DNA of 48,617 nucleotides from Burkholderiales bacterium (GTDB lineage Bacteria > Pseudomonadota > Gammaproteobacteria > Burkholderiales > Burkholderiaceae_C). Below are positions 32,696-41,748 of this stretch, piece by piece. How positions within the stretch are numbered: position 1 is the stretch's first letter; each line of letters begins with the position of its first letter. The translations under genes were made by a program, and so were the position numbers. The DNA lies in the NCBI GenBank assembly GCA_026954015.1, contig JAIXLP010000027.1, positions 54,531-103,147 on the forward strand. The letters run 5' to 3'. Under the pieces are notes generated by a model. The model did no database searches and had not been told where the DNA came from. It worked only from the letters and a program-made list of their open reading frames with translations.

Positions 32696-32724
32696 ATTTT
32701 GTTGCGTTGCACAATACGTGTCAA
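32696..32724 (-). promoter_or_regulatory. Promoter of scoA-scoB
   Basis: On the minus strand a perfect -35 TTGACA (32724-32719) is followed after 17 nt by CAAAAT (32701-32696) as -10, about 50 nt before the scoA GTG. The spacer holds TTGTGCAACGCAA, whose TTGTGCAA/TTGC repeats resemble the TTGC-based sites of the neighbouring regulator (see 34200-34293), so shared control is possible. Confidence 0.6.
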
Positions 32725-32740
32725 CACAAGTGCGGCGGGG

Positions 32741-34177
32741 TTATCCCTGAGAAGCTGCGCGCCGCTGTAGCGTTGCGCTGTAGGGCGTGAACCGGCTCCT
32801 GTCCTCGTCCACCTCCAGCGCCCGCCCGACGTAAGGGAAGGCGCGCTGCGGACAATCCAGCCGCTCGCACACCTTGCAGCCCATGCCTATGGGCGTGGCC
32901 GCCTGCGGGTCGCGCAGATCCAGACCCTGCGCGTACACGAGATGGTGCGCATGCTGCACGTCGCAGCCCAGGCCGATGGAAAACAGCTTGCGCCGCGCGC
33001 CCCAGCCGCGCGGGCCGCTCTCCACGGTGCGCGCGATCCAGAGGTAGGTGCGCCCATCGGGCATGCGCGCGAGCTGGCGCACGATGCGCCCCGGCTGGCT
33101 GAAGGCCTCGTACACGTTCCACAGCGGGCAGGTGCCGCCCGTGCGCGAGAAGTGAAAGTGCGTGGCCGACTGGCGCTTGCTGATGTTGCCCGCGCGATCG
33201 ACGCGGATGAAGAAGAAGGGCACGCCCTGCGCGCCCGGGCGCTGCAGCGTCGAGAGGCGGTGGCACACCGTCTCGAAGCCCACGCCGAAGCGCTCGCCCA
33301 GCAGGTCGATGTCGTACTGCAGCGCCTGGGCCGCGCGCAGGAATGCGCCGTAGGGCAGCAGCAGCGCGCCCGCGAAGTAATTGGCCAGGCCGATGCGCGC
33401 CAGACGCCGCGCGGCTTCGTCCTCGGTGAAGGGTTGGACCTGCACCAGTGCATCAATGGTCTGCGCCTGCTCCAGCAGCGCCAGTTGCGTCGCGAGCTGG
33501 AACGCCTGCTGGCTCGGCGCCAGCAGCACCGAGAGCGTGAGCGTGCGCCGGGTCGTGTCGAAGTGCCGCTTTTCGGCATCCGCATCCTGCGAGTACAGCA
33601 CGCGCACGCCGTGCCGCGCGGCCAGCCGCTCGCCCAGCCAATGCGCCAGGCTCTGCCCGTGCCCGGCCGCTTCACCGGCCAGCGCCTCGGCGGCGGTGTC
33701 CAGCGCTTCGAAGTGGTTCTGGTGCGTGAAGAAAAAATCACGCACCGATTCGAACGGCATGGCACGCGCCACGTCGGCCGCGCCGCGCTCGTCACCCAAG
33801 CGCAGCGCAATGGCCTCGGCGCGCTCGGCGGCCTCGGCGCCGCGCCGGTGCAGCGCCACCACGGCCTGCGCCAGCGCGGGCATCTGCGCCGCCACCTCCT
33901 GGAGCTCGGGCAGCAGCACGGGCTCAGGCGCGCCGGCAAGCGCATCCTGCAGCGCGACGACCAGGCGCGCCTCCTCGTCCTCGGAGAACCGCTGCACATC
34001 GACGCCCAGCGCGCGGCTGATCCTGAGCAGCACCGAGACGGTAAGCGGGCGCTGGTTCTGTTCGATCTGGTTGAGGTAGCTCGGCGACAGGCCCAGCGCC
34101 TGCGCCAGCGCGATCTGCGACAGGCCGCGCTCGGCGCGCAGACGGCGCAGCTTCACGCCCATGAAGGTCTTCTTCAT
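32741..34177 (-). CDS. Short-chain fatty acyl-CoA-responsive regulator, ScfR/RamB/PrpR-like (XRE-type HTH + M78-like + DUF2083)
   Basis: 478 residues from the ATG at 34177. An XRE-type HTH (residues about 8-62: LRRLRAERGLSQIALAQALG, SPSYLNQIEQNQRPLTVSVL) is followed by a linker, a central IrrE/M78-like domain (HGVRVLYSQDADAEKRHFDT, QLATQLALLEQAQ), and a C-terminal domain with a Cys cluster C434-K-V-C437-x4-C442. The mycobacterial relatives PrpR and RamB control propionate, acetate and glyoxylate-shunt genes and sense short-chain acyl-CoA; PrpR carries an Fe-S cluster at such cysteines. Divergent from prpC, with repeated TTTGCGAA motifs in between, so it very likely controls the prp genes. Confidence 0.88.
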   Translation of the reverse strand: MKKTFMGVKLRRLRAERGLSQIALAQALGLSPSYLNQIEQNQRPLTVSVLLRISRALGVDVQRFSEDEEARLVVALQDALAGAPEPVLLPELQEVAAQMPALAQAVVALHRRGAEAAERAEAIALRLGDERGAADVARAMPFESVRDFFFTHQNHFEALDTAAEALAGEAAGHGQSLAHWLGERLAARHGVRVLYSQDADAEKRHFDTTRRTLTLSVLLAPSQQAFQLATQLALLEQAQTIDALVQVQPFTEDEAARRLARIGLANYFAGALLLPYGAFLRAAQALQYDIDLLGERFGVGFETVCHRLSTLQRPGAQGVPFFFIRVDRAGNISKRQSATHFHFSRTGGTCPLWNVYEAFSQPGRIVRQLARMPDGRTYLWIARTVESGPRGWGARRKLFSIGLGCDVQHAHHLVYAQGLDLRDPQAATPIGMGCKVCERLDCPQRAFPYVGRALEVDEDRSRFTPYSATLQRRAASQG

Positions 34178-34199
34178 CGTGTGACCTTCCGGGTTGGGT

Positions 34200-34293
34200 A
34201 ATTCGCAAAATTCGCAAAATTGGAGTTTTTCATTTGCATCGATTCGCCATTTCAGGCCTGTCCGTGGATCGCCATTTTGCGTAAATTGCGAAT
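34200..34293. promoter_or_regulatory. Intergenic operators with TTTGCGAA-type motifs (regulator/prpC)
   Basis: The plus-strand copy reads ATTTTGCGTAAATTGCGAAT (34274-34293), just upstream of the prpC leader. The minus-strand copy at 34220-34200 reads ATTTTGCGAATTTTGCGAAT. Each is a tandem of two TTGCG(A/T)AA units about 10 bp apart, and the two tandems face each other across about 55 bp. RamB-type regulators are known to bind TTTGC-rich sites, so these are probably its binding sites at both divergent promoters. Confidence 0.7.
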
Positions 34294-34336
34294 CATGACA
34301 AGCCCCATCCAACGATGTGAAACAGGAGATGCGTTC

Positions 34337-35494
34337 ATGGCCGTTCCCACCACCGCCACGCCGCCCAAGGCCAAGAAATCCGTCGCCCTCTCGGGCGTCA
34401 CCGCGGGCAACACCGCGCTGTGCACCGTGGGGCGCAGCGGCAACGACCTGCACTACCGCGGCTACGACATTCTGGACATGGCCGAGGTCTGCGAGTTCGA
34501 GGAAATCGCCCACCTGCTGGTGCACGGCAAGCTGCCCACGCGCGCCGAACTGGCCGCGTACAAGGCCAGGCTGCAGGCGCTGCGCGGCGTGCCGGGCAGC
34601 GTGAAGCAGGCGCTGGAGCAACTGCCCGCCGCCAGCCACCCGATGGACGTGATGCGCACCGGCGTCTCGGCCCTGGGCTGCGCGCTGCCCGAGAAGGACG
34701 ACCACAACCTGCCGGGCGCGCGCGACATCGCCGACCGGCTGCTGGCCTCGCTCGGCTCCATGCTGCTGTACTGGCACCACTTCAGCAGCTCGGGCAAGCG
34801 CATCGAGGTGGAGACCGACGACGACTCCATCGGCGCGCACTTCCTGCACCTGCTGCACGGCAGGAAACCCGGTGCCACCTGGGAGCGGGCGATGCACACG
34901 TCGCTCAATCTCTACGCCGAGCACGAGTTCAACGCCAGCACCTTCACCGCGCGCGTGATCGCGGGCACGGGCAGCGACGTGTATTCGTGCATCGCCGGGG
35001 CCATCGGCGCGCTGCGCGGCCCCAGGCATGGCGGCGCCAACGAAGTGGCCTTCGAGACCCAGAAGCGCTACGACAGCCCCGACGAGGCCGAGGCCGACAT
35101 CCGCCGCCGCGTGGCGGCCAAGGAAGTCGTGATCGGCTTCGGCCACCCGGTCTATACCGTGAGCGACCCGCGCAACGTCATCATCAAGGGCGTGGCGCAG
35201 CGCCTGTCCCGGGAAGCGGGCTCGACCAAGATGTTCGACATCGCCGCGCGCATCGAATCGGTGATGTGGGACGCGAAGAAGATGTTCCCCAACCTCGACT
35301 GGTTCAGCGCCGTGAGCTACCACATGATGCAGGTGCCCACCGCCATGTTCACGCCGCTCTTCGTCATCGCGCGCACCAGCGGCTGGGCCGCGCACCTGAT
35401 CGAGCAGCGCCAGGACAACAAGATCATCCGCCCCAGCGCACACTACGTCGGGCCGGAGGATCAGGCCTTCGTACCGATTGCCGAGCGCGCCTGA
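34337..35494 (+). CDS. prpC: 2-methylcitrate synthase
   Basis: 385 residues; AGGAG 8 nt before the ATG at 34337. It condenses propionyl-CoA with oxaloacetate in the methylcitrate cycle. Citrate-synthase fold with the active-site segments [35 protein letters not shown], and the C-terminal [20 protein letters not shown] with [20 protein letters not shown]; the short (about 380) type II length and the HPVY loop are typical of PrpC rather than GltA. First gene of prpC-prpD-prpB and divergent from the ScfR-like regulator. Confidence 0.93.
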   Translation: MAVPTTATPPKAKKSVALSGVTAGNTALCTVGRSGNDLHYRGYDILDMAEVCEFEEIAHLLVHGKLPTRAELAAYKARLQALRGVPGSVKQALEQLPAASHPMDVMRTGVSALGCALPEKDDHNLPGARDIADRLLASLGSMLLYWHHFSSSGKRIEVETDDDSIGAHFLHLLHGRKPGATWERAMHTSLNLYAEHEFNASTFTARVIAGTGSDVYSCIAGAIGALRGPRHGGANEVAFETQKRYDSPDEAEADIRRRVAAKEVVIGFGHPVYTVSDPRNVIIKGVAQRLSREAGSTKMFDIAARIESVMWDAKKMFPNLDWFSAVSYHMMQVPTAMFTPLFVIARTSGWAAHLIEQRQDNKIIRPSAHYVGPEDQAFVPIAERA

Positions 35495-35522
35495 CTCCTC
35501 TTACCCGCAACACAGAAAACCC

Positions 35523-36974
35523 ATGTCCGCTCCCATCTCCAACATCCGCCCCGACTACGACCCGGTCATCCAGGACATCGTCGATTACGCGCTGAACTAC
35601 GAAATCACGTCCGAACTGGCCATCGAGACCGCGCGCCACATCCTCATCGACACCCTGGGCTGCGGCCTGGAGGCGCTCGAATACCCGGCGGCCTGCAAGC
35701 TGCTCGGCCCGGTGGTCAAGGGCACCGTGGTGCCGCACGGCGCGCGCGTGCCGGGCACGCAGTTCCAGCTCGACCCGGTGCAGGCGGCCTTCAACATCGG
35801 GCTGCTCATCCGCTGGCTGGACTTCAACGACACCTGGCTGGCCGCCGAATGGGGCCACCCCAGCGACAACCTGGGCGGCATCCTGGCCACGGCCGACTGG
35901 ATCAGCCGCACGGCGGTGGCCGCCGGCAAGCAGCCGCTGACCATGGCCGAGGTGCTGCGGGGCATCGTGAAGGCGCACGAGATCCAGGGCGTGATCGCGC
36001 TGGAGAACTCTTTCAACAAGGTGGGGCTGGATCACGTGCTGCTGGTCAAGGTGGCATCGACCGCCGTGGTCAGCCAGCTGCTGGGGCTCTCGCGCGACGA
36101 GGCGCTGGCCGCGGTGTCGCTGGCCTGGGTGGACGGCCAGAGCCTGCGCACCTACCGCCACGCGCCCAACGCCGGCAGCCGCAAGAGCTGGGCCGCGGGC
36201 GACGCCACCAGCCGCGCCGTGCGCCTGGCGCTGATGGCGCAGACGGGCGAGATGGGCTACCCGAGCGCGCTCACGGCCAAGACCTGGGGCTTCTACGACG
36301 TGCTGTTCAAGGGCCAGCCGTTCAAGTTCCAGCGGCCCTACGGCAGCTATGTGAGCGAGAACGTGCTGTTCAAGATCAGCTTTCCGGCCGAGTTCCACAG
36401 CCAGACCGCCGTCGAGGCCGCCGTCACGCTGCACCGGCAGCTCAAGGACGCGGGCAAGACCATCGACGACATCGAGCAGATCACCATCCGCACGCACGAG
36501 GCCTGCATCCGCATCATCGACAAGCAGGGGCCACTGAACAACCCCGCCGACCGCGACCACTGCATCCAGTACATGGTGGCCGTGCCCTTGATCCGCGGCA
36601 AGCTCACCGCCGCCGACTACGAGGACGCCGCCGCGGCCGACCCGCGCATCGACGCCCTGCGCGCGCGCATCCACTGCGTGGAAGACCCGCAGTACACCCG
36701 GGACTACCACGACCCCGACAAGCGCAGCATCGCCAACGCCCTGACCGTTCAGTTCAAGGACGGCAGCAGCTTGCCCGAGGTGGCGGTGGAATACCCCATC
36801 GGCCACAAGCGCCGCCGCGCCGAGGGCATCCCGCTGCTGGAGGCCAAGTTCCGCACCAACCTCGCGCGGCGCTTCCCGAAGAAGCAGCAGGACGCGATCC
36901 TTGCCGTCTCGCTCGATGCGCGCGCGCTGGCGGCGATGCCGGTGCACGAGTACGTCGATCTGTTCGTGATCTAA
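35523..36974 (+). CDS. prpD: 2-methylcitrate dehydratase (MmgE/PrpD family)
   Basis: 483 residues, identical in length to E. coli PrpD. It dehydrates 2-methylcitrate to 2-methyl-cis-aconitate. Recognised by [60 protein letters not shown], and [20 protein letters not shown]. The related cis-aconitate decarboxylase family is excluded by context. 28 bp after prpC. It is followed by a repeat copy in the gap to prpB. No acnB/acnD or prpF gene is in the window, so rehydration of methyl-aconitate must rely on an aconitase elsewhere. Confidence 0.93.
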   Translation: MSAPISNIRPDYDPVIQDIVDYALNYEITSELAIETARHILIDTLGCGLEALEYPAACKLLGPVVKGTVVPHGARVPGTQFQLDPVQAAFNIGLLIRWLDFNDTWLAAEWGHPSDNLGGILATADWISRTAVAAGKQPLTMAEVLRGIVKAHEIQGVIALENSFNKVGLDHVLLVKVASTAVVSQLLGLSRDEALAAVSLAWVDGQSLRTYRHAPNAGSRKSWAAGDATSRAVRLALMAQTGEMGYPSALTAKTWGFYDVLFKGQPFKFQRPYGSYVSENVLFKISFPAEFHSQTAVEAAVTLHRQLKDAGKTIDDIEQITIRTHEACIRIIDKQGPLNNPADRDHCIQYMVAVPLIRGKLTAADYEDAAAADPRIDALRARIHCVEDPQYTRDYHDPDKRSIANALTVQFKDGSSLPEVAVEYPIGHKRRRAEGIPLLEAKFRTNLARRFPKKQQDAILAVSLDARALAAMPVHEYVDLFVI

Positions 36975-36983
36975 ACGCCACCA

Positions 36984-37035
36984 TTTTCATAGCTGCTCGC
37001 GCTTGATGGACAAGCGCCAGCGGCCATTTTCATTC
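36984..37035 (+). repeat. Hairpin repeat copy 4, intergenic between prpD and prpB
   Basis: TTTTCATAGCTGCTC, stem GCGCTTG (36999-37005), loop ATGGA, CAAGCGC (37011-37017), then CAGCGGCCATTTTCATTC. It fills nearly the whole prpD-prpB gap. In mRNA it would form a stable hairpin between two cistrons and could set their relative expression. It is the cleanest non-coding copy and defines the element's ends (TTTTCATAGCTGC ... GGCCATTTT). Confidence 0.9.
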
Positions 37036-37051
37036 AAAGACGGCGCAAGAC

Positions 37052-37912
37052 ATGTCCACACGCAAAAAACTCAAGCAACTCGTTGAAGCCCGCAACGGCC
37101 TGCTCGTGCCCGGCGCATTCAACGCCCTGTCGGCCAAGGTGATCGAAGACCTGGGCTTCGAGGCCATCTACATCACCGGCGCGGGCGTGACCAACATGCA
37201 CTTCGGCCTGCCCGACCAGGGCTTCATGGGACTGGCCGAGATTGCCGAACACACGGCGCGCATCCGCGACGCGGTGAGCCTGCCGCTGCTGGTCGATGCC
37301 GACACGGGCTTCGGCAACGCGCTGAACGTCCATCACACGGTGCGCACGCTGGAGCGCGCCGGCGCCGACTGCATCCAGCTCGAAGACCAGGTGGCGCCCA
37401 AGCGCTGCGGACACTTCAGCGGCAAGGCGGTGATCTCCGAAGAGGAAGCGGTGCGCAAGATCAAGGCCGCGGTCGACGCACGCACCGACCCTGACCTGCT
37501 CATCATGGCGCGCACCGACGCGGCGGCGACGCTGGGGTTCGACGCGGCGGTGGAGCGCGCCGCGCGCTTTGCCGAGGCCGGGGCCGACCTGCTGTTCGTC
37601 GAGGCCGTCACCCGCGCCGAGGAAATCCGCGCGCTGCCCGAGCGGCTGGCGGCACCGCTGCTCATGAACATGGTGATCGGCGGCAGGACGCCCATCGTGG
37701 GCAGCGCCGAGCTGGGGCGGATGGGCTACGCCATGGTGCTGTACGCCAACGCCGCGCTGCAGGGTGCGGTGCACGGCATGCAGAAGGCGCTCGCCACGCT
37801 GCGCGACGACAAGGAACTGCTCGAATCGAGCGGGCTCGTCACGCCCTTCGCCGAGCGCCAGCGGCTCGTGGGCAAGCCCGCGTGGGACGCGCTGGAAAAG
37901 CGCTATACCTGA
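37052..37912 (+). CDS. prpB: Methylisocitrate lyase (isocitrate lyase/PEP mutase family)
   Basis: 286 residues. It cleaves 2-methylisocitrate to pyruvate and succinate. Catalytic loop K117-R-C119-G-H121, with D-A-D-T-G-F-G-N metal-binding segment at about residue 80 and EDQVAPKRCGHFSG around the loop; LLFVEAVTRAEEIR and LLMNMVIGGRTP follow. Length is as for PrpB (about 290). No clear Shine-Dalgarno sequence precedes the ATG at 37052; the repeat hairpin just upstream may affect its translation. Related oxaloacetate decarboxylases share the fold, but the prp context supports PrpB. Confidence 0.9.
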   Translation: MSTRKKLKQLVEARNGLLVPGAFNALSAKVIEDLGFEAIYITGAGVTNMHFGLPDQGFMGLAEIAEHTARIRDAVSLPLLVDADTGFGNALNVHHTVRTLERAGADCIQLEDQVAPKRCGHFSGKAVISEEEAVRKIKAAVDARTDPDLLIMARTDAAATLGFDAAVERAARFAEAGADLLFVEAVTRAEEIRALPERLAAPLLMNMVIGGRTPIVGSAELGRMGYAMVLYANAALQGAVHGMQKALATLRDDKELLESSGLVTPFAERQRLVGKPAWDALEKRYT

Positions 37913-37923
37913 ACCGCTCTTAT

Positions 37924-37975
37924 ACTCATAGCTGTCCGCGCTTGCTGGTCAAGGGCTGGAGGCCAAAAAGGCTTG
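37924..37975 (+). repeat. Hairpin repeat copy 5, overlapping the 3' end of tatD
   Basis: ACTCATAGCTGTCC, then GCGCTTGCTGGTCAAGGGC and TGGAGGCCAAAAAGGCTTG. The stem is partly decayed (CAAGGG for CAAGCG). Its 3' half lies within the tatD coding frame on the minus strand, where it encodes the last residues (FQAFLASSP) and the stop codon. The 5' half sits between the converging prpB and tatD genes. Confidence 0.8.
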
Positions 37976-38815
37976 AAACTCCGCCCCGCCCGGCGGCAGC
38001 AAGGCGCCCAGGCGGGGCAGCACGGCGCGCGCATTGCGCGTGGTGGCGTCGGCCAGCTCGTCCGCCGCCATGCCGCGCAGCCGCGCCAGCACCCCGGCGA
38101 TGCGCGGCAGCTCGGCCGGGCTGTTGCGACCCTGCGGCTGCCCCGCCGCGCGCTCCGCGCTGCTGCGGTAGAGCCACTGCGGCGGGATGTCGGGTGCATC
38201 GGTTTCCAGCACCAGCGCGTCGAGCGGCAGCTCGGCGGCCAGGCGGCGCAGATGCAGCGCGCGCTCGAACGTCACCGCGCCGCCGAAGCCCAGCTTGAAG
38301 CCCATGGCGATGAAGGCCCGCGCCTGCTGCAGGCTGCCGTTGAACGCATGCGCGATGCCGCCCGACACCGGCAGCTCGCGCAGTGCCTTGAGCACGCGGT
38401 CGCAGCTCTTCCTCACGTGCAGCAGCACCGGCAGGTCGTGGCGCCGCGCCAGCCGCAGTTGCGCGCGCAGCAGGCGTTCCTGGTGCGGGCCGTCGAGCCC
38501 GGCAACGAAGTAGTCCAGCCCGATCTCGCCCACGGCCACAAGGCGCGCATCGCCCCCATGCTCCTGCAGCCCGGCCTGCAACGCCTCGACGTCGGCCTCG
38601 CCCGCCTCGGGCGTGCACATCGGGTGGATGCCCAGCGCATAGCTGTCGCCCCAGGCATGCGCCAGGGCACGCACCGCGTCCCAGTTGGAACGCGCGACGG
38701 CGGGGATCACGCACTGCGCCACGCCCGCCGCGCGCGCGCTGGCGCGCATGGCGTCGCGGTCGGCGCCGAATTCCGGCGCGTCCAGGTGGCAGTGCGTGTC
38801 GATGAACAGGCTCAC
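37949..38815 (-). CDS. TatD-family metal-dependent DNase/hydrolase
   Basis: 288 residues from a GTG at 38815 that overlaps the SDR stop (GTGA). Metal-binding start SLFIDTHCHLDAPEFGADRD (HxH), VAVGEIGLDYFVAGLDGPHQ, LPVLLHVRKSCDRVLKAL, GIAHAFNGSLQQARAFIAMG, and LVLETDAPDIPPQW complete the amidohydrolase metal site of TatD proteins (3'-5' DNase family). Compared with E. coli TatD (260) the C-terminus is longer; the last roughly 10 residues and the stop come from repeat copy 5. Coupled to the upstream SDR gene. Confidence 0.88.
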   Translation of the reverse strand: MSLFIDTHCHLDAPEFGADRDAMRASARAAGVAQCVIPAVARSNWDAVRALAHAWGDSYALGIHPMCTPEAGEADVEALQAGLQEHGGDARLVAVGEIGLDYFVAGLDGPHQERLLRAQLRLARRHDLPVLLHVRKSCDRVLKALRELPVSGGIAHAFNGSLQQARAFIAMGFKLGFGGAVTFERALHLRRLAAELPLDALVLETDAPDIPPQWLYRSSAERAAGQPQGRNSPAELPRIAGVLARLRGMAADELADATTRNARAVLPRLGALLPPGGAEFQAFLASSP

Positions 38816-39513
38816 ACGCGCCCGAGCACCGGCACGAGCGCGCCATGCACCGCGCGCGCCGCGTCGGAGGCGAGAAAACCGATCACCTCCGCCAGCGCCT
38901 CGGGCGCGACCCAGCGCGAAAAATCGGCATCGGGCATGGACGCGCGGTTGGGCGGCGTGTCGATGATGGACGGCAGCACGCCGTTGACGTTGATGCCCTC
39001 GTCGCGCAGCTCGGCGGACATCGATTCGGTCAGGCGCATCAGCGCGCTCTTGGATGCGGCATACGCCCCCACCTGCGCCCCGCCCTTGAGCGCGCCCGCC
39101 GCGCCCACGGTGACGATGCGCCCGCCCCCCTGCGCGCGCATGTGCGGCACCACGGCAGCGGCCACGTGGATGAGGCTGCGCGCGTTCAGGTCCATCATGA
39201 AGTCCCACGCGCTTGCGGGCAGCTCATGCACCGGCTCGCCCATGTGAAAGCCGCCCGCCAGATGGCACAGCGCGTCGATGTGGTGCACGCGCGCAACGGC
39301 CTCGGCGACGGTGGCCGTCACGGCTTCGCGTTCGAGCAGGTTCACGGGCAGCAGCAGCGCGTCCGCAATCGCGCCGAAGCGCCGGCGCAGCGCCGCCTCG
39401 TCGCGGTCGAGCAGCACGAGGCGCGCGCCCTGGCGCTCGAACCACGCGGCCACCGCCGCGCCCAGCTGCCCCGCGGCACCCGTGATCAACACCGTTGTTC
39501 TGTCGGTTCCCAT
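38812..39513 (-). CDS. Short-chain dehydrogenase/reductase
   Basis: 233 residues, ATG at 39513. SDR features: ITGAAGQLGAAVAAWFERQG (TGxxGxLG), CHLAGGFHMGEP (LAGG for NNAG), Y-A-A-S-K catalytic pair in VGAYAASKSALMRL, and NGVLPSIIDTPPNRASMPDA. It is followed directly by tatD with a 4-nt overlap, which implies translational coupling but not a shared pathway. Substrate unknown. Divergent from the carboxymuconolactone-decarboxylase-like gene with an 88-bp gap. Confidence 0.85.
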   Translation of the reverse strand: MGTDRTTVLITGAAGQLGAAVAAWFERQGARLVLLDRDEAALRRRFGAIADALLLPVNLLEREAVTATVAEAVARVHHIDALCHLAGGFHMGEPVHELPASAWDFMMDLNARSLIHVAAAVVPHMRAQGGGRIVTVGAAGALKGGAQVGAYAASKSALMRLTESMSAELRDEGINVNGVLPSIIDTPPNRASMPDADFSRWVAPEALAEVIGFLASDAARAVHGALVPVLGRV

Positions 39514-39601
39514 GCGTATCCTCCTGGCAAACCGTCATGATAGAAGGGCCCGCGCGCATTGCGCCGGGCGCATTCCTCTAACACCTTGCAAGGAGCCCAC
39601 C

Positions 39602-39967
39602 ATGCCCGCCGCCCTCACCACGACCGATTACAAGCAGCTCACCTCGACCATCTCCGGCAACGTGCGCAAGCTCAAGGAGAGCGCACCCGACGTGCTGGCG
39701 GGCTTCAACGCCATGGGCAAGGCGGCGCTTGCGCCCGGTGTGCTCGACGCCAAGACCAAGGAACTCATCGCGCTGGCCATCGGCGTGGCCGCGCGCTGTG
39801 ACGGCTGCCTGGGCTTTCACACGCAGGCGCTCGCGCGCCTGGGCGCCACGCGCGAAGAGGTGCACGAGATGCTCGGCGTCGCGGTCTACATGGGCGGCGG
39901 ACCGTCGCTGATGTACGCGGCGAGCACCGTCGCGGCGTTCGACGAGGCGCTGGGCGCGAGCAGGTAA
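39602..39967 (+). CDS. Carboxymuconolactone decarboxylase/AhpD-family protein
   Basis: 121 residues; AAGGAG lies 6 nt before the ATG at 39602. Small all-helical CMD/AhpD-like protein with the redox pair C66-D-G-C69 followed by H73 (the CxxCxxxH motif of AhpD-type proteins) and TKELIALAIGVAARC before it. AhpD proteins are peroxidase-reducing adaptors; many single-domain relatives have unknown partners, and no ahpC is nearby. The CxxC motif argues against true carboxymuconolactone decarboxylase activity. Confidence 0.88.
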   Translation: MPAALTTTDYKQLTSTISGNVRKLKESAPDVLAGFNAMGKAALAPGVLDAKTKELIALAIGVAARCDGCLGFHTQALARLGATREEVHEMLGVAVYMGGGPSLMYAASTVAAFDEALGASR

Positions 39968-40039
39968 GCGCCCCGGTGGCGCTGGCGCATGCACCGCCAC
40001 CGCCACACGAACCACGCTCTCCTGCCGGGAACCACGACC

Positions 40040-41014
40040 ATGATGCAACGCCGACACTTCACTCTCGCAGCCACCCTCGCGACCACCGGATGGGCCCACG
40101 CGGCCAACGCCCAGCCCGCGGGCTGGCCGACCAGACCCGTGCGTTTGCTCGTCGGCTTTCCCGGCGGCTCCACCCCCGACATGGTGGCGCGCGCCATCGC
40201 CGAGCCACTCGCGCACGCGCTGGGGCAGTCGGTGGTGGTCGAGAACAAACCGGGCGCAAGCGGCAACATCGCCACCGACCAGGTGGCCAAGGCGACCGAC
40301 GGGCACACGCTGGGCATCGTGATCAACGGCAACCTCACGTCGTCCAGGCTGCTGTACTCCAGGCTGCCCTGCGACCCTGCGCGCGACTTCTGCGATCTGA
40401 GCCTGCTCACCACCGCGCCGCTGATCCTCGTCGCGCCCACGAGCACGCCGCAGGGCGCGGCCTTCTTCGCCGAGGCGGTGCGCCAGGGCGACAAGTGGAA
40501 CTACGGCTCGGTGGGCGCGGGCTCGGTCGCGCACCTGGGCATGGAACTGCTCAAGACGCGCGTGCCCGGCCTCAAGGCGATGCATATCCCGTACAACGGC
40601 AACCCGGCGGTCGTCACCGCGCTGATCGGCGGCCAGGTGCAGATGGCGCTGATGCCGCCCGGCGTGGCGATGCCGCAGGTCAAGGCGGGCAAGCTGCATG
40701 CGATCGGCGTGACCAGCAGCGGCAAGAGCACGCTCGTGCCCGAGCTGCCGTCGCTCAGCGAGGAAGGCGTGAAGAACTTCAATCTCGAGGTCTGGACCGC
40801 GCTCGTGGGCCCCGCGAGCCTGCCGCCCGCGGTTCAGGCGCGCGTGTCGGACGCGGTGACCGCCATCCTGAAGACGCCCTCGGTGCGCGAGACCCTCTTC
40901 ATGCAGGGCTGGCAGGCCGTGGGTACCTCGCCCGAGGGCCTCAAGACCCGCGTGCAGCAGGAAACCGCGCTGCTCGGCGGCATCATCAAGGCACAGAACA
41001 TCCGGCTGAATTGA
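40040..41014 (+). CDS. Tripartite tricarboxylate transporter (TctC/Bug) periplasmic binding protein, orphan
   Basis: 324 residues from the first of two adjacent ATGs (40040, 40043). Signal peptide with an Arg pair (MMQRRHFTLAATLATTGWAH, cleavage near ANAQ). Bug features: WPTRPVRLLVGFPGGSTPDM, VVVENKPGASGNIATDQVAK, and VAHLGMELLKTRVPGLKAMH. No tctA/tctB genes accompany it; burkholderiales carry many such orphan binding proteins for carboxylates or aromatic acids. The binding partner is unknown. It is convergent with lolD; the 59-bp gap shows no strong terminator. Confidence 0.88.
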   Translation: MMQRRHFTLAATLATTGWAHAANAQPAGWPTRPVRLLVGFPGGSTPDMVARAIAEPLAHALGQSVVVENKPGASGNIATDQVAKATDGHTLGIVINGNLTSSRLLYSRLPCDPARDFCDLSLLTTAPLILVAPTSTPQGAAFFAEAVRQGDKWNYGSVGAGSVAHLGMELLKTRVPGLKAMHIPYNGNPAVVTALIGGQVQMALMPPGVAMPQVKAGKLHAIGVTSSGKSTLVPELPSLSEEGVKNFNLEVWTALVGPASLPPAVQARVSDAVTAILKTPSVRETLFMQGWQAVGTSPEGLKTRVQQETALLGGIIKAQNIRLN

Positions 41015-41073
41015 AACACGCGCCTGGGGGCGCCGCGCGGACGATGCGCTGCGCGACGGATTAGTGCCCGCCC

Positions 41074-41740
<667 letters not shown>

Positions 41741-41748
<8 letters not shown>

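Noticed and set aside
34337-35494. gltA-type citrate synthase as an alternative to prpC
   Set aside because: The short length, [11 protein letters not shown] loop and the adjacency of prpD, prpB and the ScfR-like regulator fit 2-methylcitrate synthase better.
39602-39967. True 4-carboxymuconolactone decarboxylase (pcaC) linked to the aromatic genes
   Set aside because: The CxxCxxxH redox motif is that of AhpD-like proteins, and no other protocatechuate-pathway gene is nearby.
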